Assembly (NCBI GenBank): GCA_018716725.1
Contig: DVJP01000023.1
Span: 1 to 50,619 of the forward strand
Length of the DNA: 50,619 nt
Direction: 5' to 3'
Source: Candidatus Merdivicinus excrementipullorum
Lineage (GTDB): Bacteria > Bacillota > Clostridia > Oscillospirales > Ruminococcaceae
Shown: positions 22,930 through 30,898 of the stretch, piece after piece
How positions within the stretch are numbered: position 1 is the first letter of the stretch
Layout: each line of letters begins with the position of its first letter
Translations under genes and position numbers: made by a program
The notes under the pieces: generated by a model
Database searches by the model: none
What the model was told of the DNA's origin: nothing
Seen by the model: only the letters and a program-made list of their open reading frames with translations

Positions 22930-25900
22930 ATGCCAAAACGCGAGGACATCCACAAAATCCTGATAATCGGCTCCGGCCCCATTATCATCGGACAAGCCTG
23001 CGAATTTGACTACTCCGGCACCCAGGCCTGCAAGGCCCTGCGGCAGCTGGGATACGAAATCGTGCTGGTGAACTCCAACCCCGCCACCATTATGACCGAC
23101 CCGGAAACGGCGGACATTACCTACATCGAGCCGCTGAACGTGGAGCGGGTCAGCGAGATTATCCGCAAGGAACGTCCCGACGCGGTGCTGCCCAACCTTG
23201 GCGGCCAGTCCGGCTTGAACCTCTGCCTGGAGCTTTGGAAGGCCGGGGTCCTGGACAAGTATGGCGTCCAGGTCATCGGCGTCAAAATCGACGCCATCGA
23301 ACGGGGCGAGGACCGCATTGAGTTTAAAGAGGCTATGAAAAAATTGGGCATCGACATGCCCCGCAGCGCCCCCGCTTACTCCGTAGAGGAAGCCAAACAG
23401 ATTGTGGCGGAATTGGGCTACCCTGTCGTTATCCGCCCCGCCTTTACCATGGGCGGCGCAGGCGGCGGCTTTGTCCACAACGAGGAGGAGCTGGAAACCA
23501 TCGTCAGCCGGGGCATCCAGGCCTCCATCGTGGGCCAGGTGCTGGTGGAGGAATCCATCTTGGGCTGGGAAGAGCTGGAACTGGAAATCGTCCGGGACAG
23601 CAAGGGCCAGATGATCACCGTCTGCTTTATTGAAAATATCGACCCCCTGGGCGTCCACACCGGCGACAGCTTCTGCGCGGCCCCCATGCTGACCATTTCC
23701 AAAGAGGTCCAGGCCCGGCTGGAGGACCAGGCCCGGCGCATTGTGGAATCCGTCGGCGTCATCGGCGGCACCAACGTCCAGTTTGCCCATGACCCGGTTT
23801 CCGACCGGATTGTGGTCATCGAAATCAACCCCCGCACCTCCCGTTCCTCCGCCCTGGCTTCCAAGGCCACCGGCTTCCCCATCGCGCTGGTTTCCGCCAT
23901 GCTGGCGGCGGGGCTGACTTTGGACGAGATCCCCTGCGGCAAATACGGAAACTTAGCCAACTACGTCCCTGGCGGCGACTATGTGGTGATCAAGTTCGCC
24001 AAATGGGCCTTTGAGAAATTCAAAGGGGCCAAGGACCAGCTGACCACCCAGATGAAGGCGGTAGGCGAAGTCATGAGCATCGGCCGCACCTTCAAGGAGG
24101 CCTACCAGAAGGCCATCCGTTCTCTGGAAATCGGCCGCTATGGCTTGGGGCATGTGGCCAAATTCGAAAGCCTTTCCGCCGCCGAGCTGGAAAAAATGCT
24201 CCAGAACCCCACCAGCGAACGGCAGTTCATCATCTACGAGGCCCTGAAAAAGGGCGTGTCCGTGGACACTATCTACAGCCTGACCAAGATTAAGAAAGAG
24301 TTCTTAAACGACATGCTGGATTTGGCCAAGGAGGAGGAATCCTTCGCGGGCCGCACCCTGTCTGATCTGTCCGACGAGGAGCTGAAAACCGCCAAGCTGG
24401 ACGGCTTCTCCGACCGGTACCTGGCGGGCATCCTGGGCTGCCAGGAAACGGATGTGGCGGCCCGGAGAGAGGCCTTGGGCATTGTGGAGGAATGGGACAA
24501 GGTCCATGTCAGCGGCACCCCGGACGCAGGCTACTACTACTCCACTTACCACGGCGCCCACACTCCCGCCCCTGTCAGCGAGAACCCCAAGAAGGTTATG
24601 ATCTTAGGCGGCGGCCCCAACCGTATCGGACAGGGAATCGAATTCGACTACTGCTGCGTCCACTGCGCCCTGGCCCTGAAAAAGCTGGGTTACGAAACCA
24701 TCATGGTCAACTGCAACCCGGAAACGGTTTCCACCGACTACGACACCTCCGACAAGCTCTACTTTGAGCCTTTGACCTTTGAAGACGTCATGTCCATTTA
24801 CAAGGCCGAAAAGCCTGTGGGCATTATCGCCCAGTTCGGCGGCCAGACCCCCCTGAACCTGGCCCGGGCTTTGCAGGCCGCTGGCGCCCGGATTTTGGGC
24901 ACCTCCCCCGAATCCATCGACCTGGCCGAGGACCGGGATCTGTTCCGGGAAATGATGGACAAGCTGGACATCCCCATGCCCAAGGCAGGCATGGCCTCCG
25001 ATGTGGAAGGCGCATTGAAAGTCGCCGCCGAAATCGGCTACCCCGTTATGGTGCGCCCCTCCTACGTCCTGGGCGGACGGGGCATGGAAGTGGTCCACAG
25101 CGACGAGGAAATGAAGATTTACATGGCGGGAGCCATCGGCGTCACCCCGGACCGGCCCATCCTCATTGACCGGTTCCTGCACCACGCCACCGAAACCGAG
25201 GCGGACGCGGTCTGCGACGGCGTCAACTGCTTCGTCCCCGGCGTCATGCAGCATGTGGAACTGGCGGGCATCCATTCCGGCGACTCCGCCTGCGTCCTGC
25301 CCCCCATCTCCTTAACTCCCGTACAGATTGCCACCATTGAGGATTACACCCGGAAAATCGCCACCTCCCTCCACGTCTGCGGCCTGATGAATATGCAGTA
25401 CGCCATTGAGGACGGCGTAGTTTACGTCCTGGAAGCCAATCCCCGTGCAAGCCGCACCGTGCCCCTGGTTTCCAAGGTATACGGCCTCAACATGGTCCGG
25501 GCCGCCACCCAGGTGATTATTTCCCAGCTGGAGGGCAAGCCCTCTCCTGTTCCGGAAATGAAGCACCGGCCCATTTCCCACTACGGCGTCAAGGAAGCGG
25601 TGATGCCCTTCAACATGTTCCAGGAAGTTGACCCTGTCCTGGGGCCGGAAATGCGCTCCACCGGCGAGGTCCTGGGCCTGTCCCACGACTTCGGCGAAGC
25701 CTTCTACAAAGCGGAGGAGGCCACCGGCCTGCGTCTGCCCCTGGAAGGCACCGTTTTAATCAGCGTCAACGACCGGGACAAAGCCGAAGCTATCCAGCTG
25801 GCCAAGGATTTCCGGGGCTTGGGCTTCAAGGTCCTGGCCACCGAGAATACCTGCAAGCTGTTCCGGGAACACGGCATTGAGTGTGAACGGGTCAACAAGA

Positions 25901-26145
25901 TTTTTGAAGGATCCCCCCATATCGGCGACCTGATTCAGGAAGGCAAAATCGACCTGATTATCAATACCCCCATCGGCAAGCAGTCCGCCACCGACGACAG
26001 CTACATCCGCAAAGCCGCCATCAAGGCCCGGATCTGCTACATGACCACCATCGCCGCCGCCCAGGCGTCGGTGCAGGGCATCCATTCCGTCCGGGAACAG
26101 GGCTTAGACGGGGTCAAATCCCTTCAGGAATACGAAAACGAATAA
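22930..26145 (+). CDS. carB: Carbamoyl-phosphate synthase large chain
   Basis: Makes carbamoyl phosphate from bicarbonate, ammonia (from CarA) and two ATP for pyrimidine and arginine synthesis. The 1071-residue protein shows the expected internal duplication: two ATP-grasp synthetase halves, starting at KILIIGSGPIIIGQACEFDYSG and KVMILGGGPNRIGQGIEFDYC. Each half has its NPRxSRSS/NPRASRTV loop. The C-terminal MGS-type allosteric domain (from about residue 935) is present. The ATG at 22930 has AAAGGTG upstream. The small subunit gene carA is not adjacent on either side. Codon use is strongly C-ending, suggesting high expression. Confidence 0.97.
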   Translation: MPKREDIHKILIIGSGPIIIGQACEFDYSGTQACKALRQLGYEIVLVNSNPATIMTDPETADITYIEPLNVERVSEIIRKERPDAVLPNLGGQSGLNLCLELWKAGVLDKYGVQVIGVKIDAIERGEDRIEFKEAMKKLGIDMPRSAPAYSVEEAKQIVAELGYPVVIRPAFTMGGAGGGFVHNEEELETIVSRGIQASIVGQVLVEESILGWEELELEIVRDSKGQMITVCFIENIDPLGVHTGDSFCAAPMLTISKEVQARLEDQARRIVESVGVIGGTNVQFAHDPVSDRIVVIEINPRTSRSSALASKATGFPIALVSAMLAAGLTLDEIPCGKYGNLANYVPGGDYVVIKFAKWAFEKFKGAKDQLTTQMKAVGEVMSIGRTFKEAYQKAIRSLEIGRYGLGHVAKFESLSAAELEKMLQNPTSERQFIIYEALKKGVSVDTIYSLTKIKKEFLNDMLDLAKEEESFAGRTLSDLSDEELKTAKLDGFSDRYLAGILGCQETDVAARREALGIVEEWDKVHVSGTPDAGYYYSTYHGAHTPAPVSENPKKVMILGGGPNRIGQGIEFDYCCVHCALALKKLGYETIMVNCNPETVSTDYDTSDKLYFEPLTFEDVMSIYKAEKPVGIIAQFGGQTPLNLARALQAAGARILGTSPESIDLAEDRDLFREMMDKLDIPMPKAGMASDVEGALKVAAEIGYPVMVRPSYVLGGRGMEVVHSDEEMKIYMAGAIGVTPDRPILIDRFLHHATETEADAVCDGVNCFVPGVMQHVELAGIHSGDSACVLPPISLTPVQIATIEDYTRKIATSLHVCGLMNMQYAIEDGVVYVLEANPRASRTVPLVSKVYGLNMVRAATQVIISQLEGKPSPVPEMKHRPISHYGVKEAVMPFNMFQEVDPVLGPEMRSTGEVLGLSHDFGEAFYKAEEATGLRLPLEGTVLISVNDRDKAEAIQLAKDFRGLGFKVLATENTCKLFREHGIECERVNKIFEGSPHIGDLIQEGKIDLIINTPIGKQSATDDSYIRKAAIKARICYMTTIAAAQASVQGIHSVREQGLDGVKSLQEYENE

Positions 26146-26155
26146 TTTTCAGCGC

Positions 26156-26187
26156 AAAAATCCCGCCCCATACGGGGCGGGATTTTT
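26156..26187. terminator. Bidirectional terminator between carB and the XRE locus
   Basis: AAAAATCCCGCCCC (26156-26169) and GGGGCGGGATTTTT (26174-26187) are perfect arms around ATAC. The T-tract overlaps the stop codon of the convergent small gene. Confidence 0.93.
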
Positions 26188-26404
26188 ACTTTTTCAGGCG
26201 GATGGCAATGTGTTCCCCGCCTGCTTCCTCCACCTCAACGAAGGTCCAGTCCGGGAACTGCCGGGAGGTAGCCTTCAGGGCTTTCCAAATCTGCTTTGCG
26301 CTTTCCGCGTCCAGCTTTCCCGGCCCCCGTAGGGCCAGTTTGACCATCCAGCCGGTGAAGGGCAGGGGGATTTTCCAGCGGTTGATTTCAATCCAAAGTA
26401 CCAT
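26186..26404 (-). CDS. Small protein sharing a tail motif with the adjacent XRE regulator
   Basis: A 72-residue protein of unknown function, starting 3 bases after the XRE gene ends and so likely co-translated. Its basic, tryptophan-rich start (MVLWIEINRWKIPLPFTGWM) leads into a helix and a C-terminal strand pair FVEVEEAGGEHIAIRLK. That ending closely parallels the end of the upstream regulator (LIEVDSADGDHVRIFVE). This suggests both carry the same short domain, perhaps the small SHOCT-like dimerisation unit seen in YvlB-type proteins, so the two may interact. The assignment is inference from similarity by eye. Confidence 0.65.
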   Translation of the reverse strand: MVLWIEINRWKIPLPFTGWMVKLALRGPGKLDAESAKQIWKALKATSRQFPDWTFVEVEEAGGEHIAIRLKK

Positions 26405-26407
26405 GGC

Positions 26408-26911
26408 CTACTCCACAAAAATCCGGACATGGTCCCCGTCTGCGGAATCCACTTCAATCAGCTCTCCCAGCATTCCGGCTTCGGCTATCCGGATCAGCTC
26501 CCCAATGTCGATGCCTTCCAGCAGGTTCTGGCCGTTCATCTGGAAGGAGGGAGAGCCACTGCTGTCCAGCGCCCGGAGCAGCATCAGAGGAAGGTTTACC
26601 CGCACCTTATCTCCATCCCCACTGTCCACGATAATGCGGAAAATCAGCTGATCCGCGCTTTTCCGCTGCTCTTCCGGCACCAAAACCGCCGCCGGGCCTT
26701 TCTTCTCCACGCCGAATAAATCGTCCAGGCTCACTTCCAAAATCTCCGCCAGCTGCGGGATGATCCCAATATCCGGGCAGGAAAGGTCGGTTTCCCACTT
26801 GGAAACGGCTTGGGCGGAAATCCCCAGCTGTTCCGCCAGCTGGTCCTGGGTGAGGCCCCGTTTTTTCCGGAAAGCGGCGATGCGTTTTCCCATTGTCTCT
26901 GTCTGCGTCAT
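26408..26911 (-). CDS. XRE-family transcriptional regulator
   Basis: A 167-residue regulator. Residues ~9-62 form a classic XRE/Cro helix-turn-helix (KRGLTQDQLAEQLGISAQAV, then SKWETDLSCPDI). The C-terminal ~80 residues (DGDKVRVNLPLMLLRALD to the end) form a small alpha/beta domain with repeated GDxVR(V/I) strands, possibly for dimerisation or partner binding. AAGGAGG precedes the ATG. It is transcribed leftward with a downstream 72-residue protein that shares its tail motif and an upstream micro-ORF. Dyads at 27080-27115 are candidate operators. Confidence 0.88.
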   Translation of the reverse strand: MTQTETMGKRIAAFRKKRGLTQDQLAEQLGISAQAVSKWETDLSCPDIGIIPQLAEILEVSLDDLFGVEKKGPAAVLVPEEQRKSADQLIFRIIVDSGDGDKVRVNLPLMLLRALDSSGSPSFQMNGQNLLEGIDIGELIRIAEAGMLGELIEVDSADGDHVRIFVE

Positions 26912-26933
26912 TCAAACTCCTCCTTGCGTCCGC

Positions 26934-26999
26934 CTATAAAAACTGATAGAATAAAACCGGCCAGCCATGAAATCCAGCCAACTGCGTCAGCCATACCAT
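26934..26999 (-). CDS. Candidate 21-residue hydrophobic micro-ORF ahead of the XRE gene
   Basis: Start codon ATG 26999, stop TAG at 26934-26936. The predicted peptide begins MVWLTQLAGFHG and ends LFYQFL, and is rich in aromatic and aliphatic residues. A perfect AAAGGAGG stands 7 bases before the ATG, as strong as any site in the window, and the ORF ends 22 bases before the XRE start. It could be a leader peptide, a membrane-active peptide controlled by the XRE protein, or a chance ORF. There is no homology evidence. Confidence 0.4.
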   Translation of the reverse strand: MVWLTQLAGFHGWPVLFYQFL

Positions 27000-27029
27000 G
27001 CGACTGCCTCCTTTCGTTCCGGTACCTTT

Positions 27030-27058
27030 ATCATACCCGAAAAAAGGGGCGGCCAACA
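27030..27058 (-). promoter_or_regulatory. Weak promoter ahead of the micro-ORF/XRE genes
   Basis: Minus strand TATGAT (27030-27035) is a fair -10. The -35 is poor: TTGGCC at 15-base or TGTTGG at 17-base spacing. It lies between the operator-like dyads and the micro-ORF. Confidence 0.4.
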
Positions 27059-27079
27059 GCGACCATCCGTTGACTTTGA

Positions 27080-27115
27080 CAACTGATGGTTGGAATTACT
27101 GTCAACTATCAGTTG
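27080..27115. promoter_or_regulatory. Two operator-like dyads CAACT-N3-(A/G)GTTG
   Basis: CAACTGATGGTTG (27080-27092) and CAACTATCAGTTG (27103-27115) are two near-identical dyads with centres 23 bp apart; the second is symmetric around ATC. Together they also form a 12-bp inverted repeat with one mismatch. A further half-like site AACTGATAG lies at 26941-26949 inside the micro-ORF. The second dyad covers the stop codon of the QueG-like gene. They are natural candidates for XRE binding. Confidence 0.55.
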
Positions 27116-27905
27116 TTTTGAGAATTTCCAGGTTCCGCAGAAGGGGCTTCGGACCCCGGAAACCATAAGCCCGTTCCTTGACCCCGGCGGCAACGTCCTC
27201 CCGGCTGAGAACCGGGCGGACGTCTGCGAGAAAGGCGGGCAGGGGCGTTTTTTCGGCATTTTTATTGTGGGGGCAGACCTCCTGGCACCGGTCGCAGCCC
27301 CAAACCAGGCCCCCTTGTTTCACCAGTTCCGTTTCCTCCGGGGTCAAATCCCGTTTGGTCTGGGTAATAGCGGACAGGCAGCGGCTTTCCTCGATTTTCC
27401 CGTGGGAAATGCACCCTCCGGGGCAGGCTTTGGCGCAGGCTCCGCAGCCCATGCACTTTTTCACGGGCTGTTCCGTATATTCCAGGGGCAGGTCCGTGAC
27501 GATTTCCCCCAAAAAGACCCAGGAACCGTACCGGGGGTTAATCAGCAGGGAATTTTCCCCCAAAACGCCCAGCCCGGCCCGCAAAGCGGCGTCCGCCTCC
27601 CGGATGGGGGAATTGTCCGCAAAGGGGACAAATTCTGCTGAAAAATCCCGCCTGAGCTTTTCACAGACCGGCATCAGCAGACCCAATGCCGCCCGGTGGT
27701 AATCCGGGACAATGGCGTAGCGGGAAAGGTTCCGGCCCTCCCACTCACCGGTGTAATAGGGGAAGGCGCAGACGATTACCGACCGGGCATTCTCCGGCAG
27801 CCGGGACTTGGCCCGGCATTCCAGCAGGGGCAGGCAGCTTGCAAAGGGGACTGCCCCTGTTTCCGTCAGCCCCGCTTCTTCCAGATACGGGCGGATGCGG
27901 TTCAT
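27102..27905 (-). CDS. QueG-like (epoxyqueuosine reductase-related) double 4Fe-4S protein, short form
   Basis: A 267-residue protein with the QueG core. FADNSPIREADAALRAGLGV (where QueG has DSAPVLE, with the catalytic Asp) is followed by GENSLLINPRYGSWVFLGEI. Two 4Fe-4S cysteine sets come next (CMGCGACAKACPGGC and CDRCQEVCPHN). QueG reduces epoxyqueuosine to queuosine in tRNA using cobalamin. This protein lacks the HEAT-repeat tRNA-binding C-terminus of the ~380-residue form and has a shortened N-terminus, so it may be a functional short QueG or a sibling with another substrate. It overlaps the NUDIX gene by ATGA. Confidence 0.78.
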   Translation of the reverse strand: MNRIRPYLEEAGLTETGAVPFASCLPLLECRAKSRLPENARSVIVCAFPYYTGEWEGRNLSRYAIVPDYHRAALGLLMPVCEKLRRDFSAEFVPFADNSPIREADAALRAGLGVLGENSLLINPRYGSWVFLGEIVTDLPLEYTEQPVKKCMGCGACAKACPGGCISHGKIEESRCLSAITQTKRDLTPEETELVKQGGLVWGCDRCQEVCPHNKNAEKTPLPAFLADVRPVLSREDVAAGVKERAYGFRGPKPLLRNLEILKTTDS

Positions 27906-28453
27906 TTCTGCCCTCTTAAAATCCAGGTTTTTAAGAGAGCCGCCTGGGTTTTGCTGTCCTTGATTTCCCCGGCCAGAACCTGGTCCACCAGGTCTTTCAG
28001 GGGCACGGCCTCCACCTCTAAAAATTCTCCCTCGTCCAGCTTCTGCGCCGTTGGAATCAAATCTTCCGCCAGGAACATGTGGATTACTTCATCTACATAG
28101 GCAGGGGTGGGGTACAGGGCGCCGAGACTCACGAGCTTTCCGGCCTTGACGCCGCATTCCTCGATGAGCTCCCGTTTGGCGCACTCTTCCGGGGCTTCGC
28201 CGGGGTCCAGCTTGCCCGCCGGGATTTCGGTGAGCACATCGGCGTAAGGGTAGCGGCACTGGCGGACGATATACACCTTCCCATCGGCTGTCAGGGGCAC
28301 TACGCAGGCGCCGCCGCTGATATGGTGCACCACCTCCCGGGTGGATTCCCGGCCGTCCGGCAGGGCCACGGCGTCTACATGGACGGAAAAGATCCGGCCT
28401 TCAAAGATTTCCTTCTGGGAGAGGGTGGTTTCCATTAATTCTTTCTTGTTCAT
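27902..28453 (-). CDS. NUDIX hydrolase, ADP-ribose pyrophosphatase type
   Basis: Hydrolyses ADP-ribose-like nucleoside diphosphates. The 183-residue protein has the full NUDIX box (GKLDPGEAPEECAKRELIEECG) and the upstream RQCRYP and downstream YPTPAYVDEVIHMFLA segments typical of NudF/ADPRase. I chose ATG 28453 because AAAGGA stands 8 bases upstream; a longer GTG reading would run through a hairpin. Its TGA overlaps the ATG of the QueG-like gene, so the two are translationally coupled. Confidence 0.9.
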   Translation of the reverse strand: MNKKELMETTLSQKEIFEGRIFSVHVDAVALPDGRESTREVVHHISGGACVVPLTADGKVYIVRQCRYPYADVLTEIPAGKLDPGEAPEECAKRELIEECGVKAGKLVSLGALYPTPAYVDEVIHMFLAEDLIPTAQKLDEGEFLEVEAVPLKDLVDQVLAGEIKDSKTQAALLKTWILRGQK

Positions 28454-28520
28454 GGTGAAAATCCTTTCTTTATGATGATGTGGAGGTGTTTTGGCGAACT
28501 GTTTTGATTTGCAAATGTTA

Positions 28521-28544
28521 TGGGCCGATGTGGGCATCGGCCCA
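28521..28544. other. Perfect 10-bp hairpin in the NUDIX upstream region
   Basis: TGGGCCGATG-TGGG-CATCGGCCCA lies between the AraC-type gene and the NUDIX gene. There is no T-tract. It is either a 3' stabiliser of the araC-like mRNA or part of the NUDIX leader. Confidence 0.45.
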
Positions 28545-28595
28545 TACACAATGCGGTGAAATTTTTCGCGGGGCAGAATGCCGCGGCGTCTTAAC

Positions 28596-28612
28596 GGCCC
28601 GGTTACCGGGCC
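28596..28612 (-). terminator. Hairpin at the end of the AraC-type gene
   Basis: GGCCCGGT-T-ACCGGGCC begins at the stop codon of the regulator. The stem is strong but the loop is only one base as drawn and there is no T-tract, so termination is doubtful. Confidence 0.35.
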
Positions 28613-29424
28613 TAGAGTTTGCGGAAATCAGAGGGGGAGTAGCCTGTGTAAGCCTTGAACCGCTTGGAAAAATGGTAAAGGCCGTGGAACCCGGCCTGCT
28701 CCGCAATGGACGCCACGCTGTCGCTGGTGGTTTTCAAAAGAACTTTGGCCCGTTCCAGCCGGGCAATGGACACATAGCGCAGGGGCGGAACGCCGAAATA
28801 TTTCCGGAAAAAGCTGATAAAGTAATTGGGATGAAAATGCACCAGAGCCGCCAAGTCCTCCAGAGTGATTTCTTCCGATAAATGGGCGGAGATGTAATCG
28901 GTGAGGAGCTTTAACTGCTCTGCCGGCAGGCTTTCCGAATGGGTAATGCCAACAGCGGAAGCCTCCTCCAAAAATACCAGCAGAATGTCCAGCATCCGGG
29001 CCTTTTCTGTAAGAGGGGCCAAAGGACTATCAGAGGCATGGGCCTCCACAAGCTGGGCAAACAGTTCCTTGAACCGTTCCGGGTCTTTGACCCTGACGCA
29101 AAGGGGCGTGCGGACGGCGTCAAAAAGCCGCACACCGCCGGATTCCGCCGTAAAGTGGCACCAGTATTTGGTGTAAGTGTTTTCGCTGACGGTACGGTAG
29201 CTTTGGGGCACGCCGGCGGGCATCAAAAACAGCTCCCCGGGCCTTGGGGAGTACCGCTTCCCGTCCACCGTCAGCTCCCCTTCGCCGGACAGGATAAAGT
29301 AGAATTTATTGTAGTCCGGCGTGTAAGTGGATTCTCCCCATTCCGGCCAGCAGCGGGTCAGCCGGGCTTCCTCCACCGAAACTGTGCAGGCGTCCAAAAA
29401 CTGGCGGATATACTGCAATGGCAT
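28612..29424 (-). CDS. AraC-family regulator (cupin sensor), divergent from GH29
   Basis: A 270-residue AraC/XylS regulator. The N-terminal ~130 residues form the sugar-sensing cupin (YFILSGEGELTVDGKRY, then PGELFLMPAGVPQSY). The C-terminal ~100 hold two helix-turn-helix units (EEITLEDLAALVHFHPNYFI and DSVASIAEQAGFHGLYHFSK, ending GYSPSDFRK). The start is ATG 29424 with GGGAAGG close by; a GTG one codon earlier is possible. It faces the alpha-L-fucosidase gene across a 108-base intergenic region, so it probably controls that gene with an imported sugar as signal. Confidence 0.9.
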   Translation of the reverse strand: MPLQYIRQFLDACTVSVEEARLTRCWPEWGESTYTPDYNKFYFILSGEGELTVDGKRYSPRPGELFLMPAGVPQSYRTVSENTYTKYWCHFTAESGGVRLFDAVRTPLCVRVKDPERFKELFAQLVEAHASDSPLAPLTEKARMLDILLVFLEEASAVGITHSESLPAEQLKLLTDYISAHLSEEITLEDLAALVHFHPNYFISFFRKYFGVPPLRYVSIARLERAKVLLKTTSDSVASIAEQAGFHGLYHFSKRFKAYTGYSPSDFRKL

Positions 29425-29532
29425 CACCTTCCCGAATTTTGTATAAACATATCTTAATTTTGCCTATTCCATTATACCGCAAAAAAGGTAAAATGAAAAT
29501 AAGAGATAACGCCTTTTTAAGGAGGATTTTTT

Positions 29533-30840
29533 ATGGCCAATCCAATTATTGAAGCCCGTACGGAACGCACCAAATGGTTTTTGGAAAGCCGGTTCGGCAT
29601 GTTCATCCACTGGGGGCTTTACGCCATCCCGGCCCGGGGCGAATGGGTCCGCAACGCGGAACGGATTCCCACCGAGGACTATCAGGTTTATTTTGATGAA
29701 TTTAACCCCATTTACTATAATCCCAAGGAATGGGCCAAGCTGGCCAAAGAGGCCGGCATGAAATACGCCGTCCTTACCGCCAAGCACCACGACGGGTTCT
29801 GCCTGTTCGACTCCAAGCTGACGGATTATAAGTCCACCAACACCCAGTGCGGCCGGGACCTGGTCCGGGAGTTTCTGGACGCTTTCCGTGCCGAGGGCAT
29901 TAAAGTAGGGCTTTATTACTCTTTGCTGGACTGGCACCACCCGGATTACCCGCATTTTTCCGATACGATCCATCCCATGCGGGAGAACCCGGCCTACCCG
30001 GACGAGGGGCGAGATTTCAGCAAATACATCGAGTATTTCCACGGCCAGGTGAAGGAACTGCTGACCAATTACGGTAAGCTTGATATTATGTGGTTTGACT
30101 TTTCCTATGGCGATATGTGCGGCGAAAAATGGGAAGCCACCAAGCTTATGGAAATGATCCGTTCCATCCAGCCCTGGCTCATTGTGGACAACCGCCTGGA
30201 AGCCGCCGGCGAATCCTACGGCAGTATCATTACCGACAACCCCACCGTCTATTCCGGCGATTTCGCCTCCCCGGAACAGATGATTCCGCCGGAGGGCATG
30301 ACCGACATCCACGGCAACTCCATCCCCTGGGAATCCTGCATCACCTTAAACGACCACTGGGGCTACTGCGCCGCCGACCATCACTACAAATCCCCCAGAA
30401 TGGTGGTCCGCAATCTGGTGGAGTGCGTCAGCAAAAACGGCAACATGCTCTTAAACGTAGGCCCCAACGCCAAAGGGGAGATCCCCGTGGAATCGGTGGA
30501 AATCCTTAAGGAAGTGGGCAAGTGGATGAAGGAAAACTCCGACTCCATTTACGGCTGCGGCATTTCGGATATGCCAAAACCCGACTGGGGCCGGTACACC
30601 CAGAAGGGCAACAAGCTCTACGCCCATATTTTTGATGAGTGCATCAATGCTGTTACCTTGGACATCAGCGCGGACAAGATTGAAAAAGCGCGGCTGCTGA
30701 TGGACGGCTCCGAAATCCAGGTAACGGTCCCCTGGAACGCGGTGGCATTCCCCAATAAATCCTTCTTTACCTTCGGCGGCCAGAGCTTCCCTCTGCCGGA
30801 TGAGCTGGACACCGTGGTGGAAATCACCCTGAAAGATTGA
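29533..30840 (+). CDS. GH29 alpha-L-fucosidase
   Basis: Removes alpha-L-fucose from oligosaccharides by a retaining mechanism. The 435-residue protein shows GH29 markers in order: FGMFIHWGLYA (residues 21-31), KYAVLTAKHHDGFCLFDS (78-94), GLYYSLLDWHHPDY and the nucleophile region LDIMWFDFSYG, with D189 as the likely nucleophile. It lacks the C-terminal lectin-like extensions of many secreted fucosidases. No signal peptide is present, so it acts inside the cell on imported sugars. AAGGAGG stands 8 bases before the ATG. It ends at a strong terminator. Confidence 0.93.
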   Translation: MANPIIEARTERTKWFLESRFGMFIHWGLYAIPARGEWVRNAERIPTEDYQVYFDEFNPIYYNPKEWAKLAKEAGMKYAVLTAKHHDGFCLFDSKLTDYKSTNTQCGRDLVREFLDAFRAEGIKVGLYYSLLDWHHPDYPHFSDTIHPMRENPAYPDEGRDFSKYIEYFHGQVKELLTNYGKLDIMWFDFSYGDMCGEKWEATKLMEMIRSIQPWLIVDNRLEAAGESYGSIITDNPTVYSGDFASPEQMIPPEGMTDIHGNSIPWESCITLNDHWGYCAADHHYKSPRMVVRNLVECVSKNGNMLLNVGPNAKGEIPVESVEILKEVGKWMKENSDSIYGCGISDMPKPDWGRYTQKGNKLYAHIFDECINAVTLDISADKIEKARLLMDGSEIQVTVPWNAVAFPNKSFFTFGGQSFPLPDELDTVVEITLKD

Positions 30841-30851
30841 GGAAAATAAGG

Positions 30852-30889
30852 AAACGCCCCTTTGACGGCTGGTCAAGGGGGCGTTTTTC
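30852..30889. terminator. Bidirectional terminator between GH29 and GH172 genes
   Basis: AAACGCCCCTTTGAC (30852-30866) pairs with GTCAAGGGGGCGTTT (30872-30886), with one G-T pair and a T-tract to the right; A residues on the left serve the other strand. It closes both the fucosidase gene and the long leftward operon. Confidence 0.88.
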
Positions 30890-30898
30890 TGGAAAAAA

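Noticed and set aside
22870-23790. 306-codon minus-strand open frame at the carB start
   Set aside because: Antisense to the highly conserved N-terminal half of CarB.
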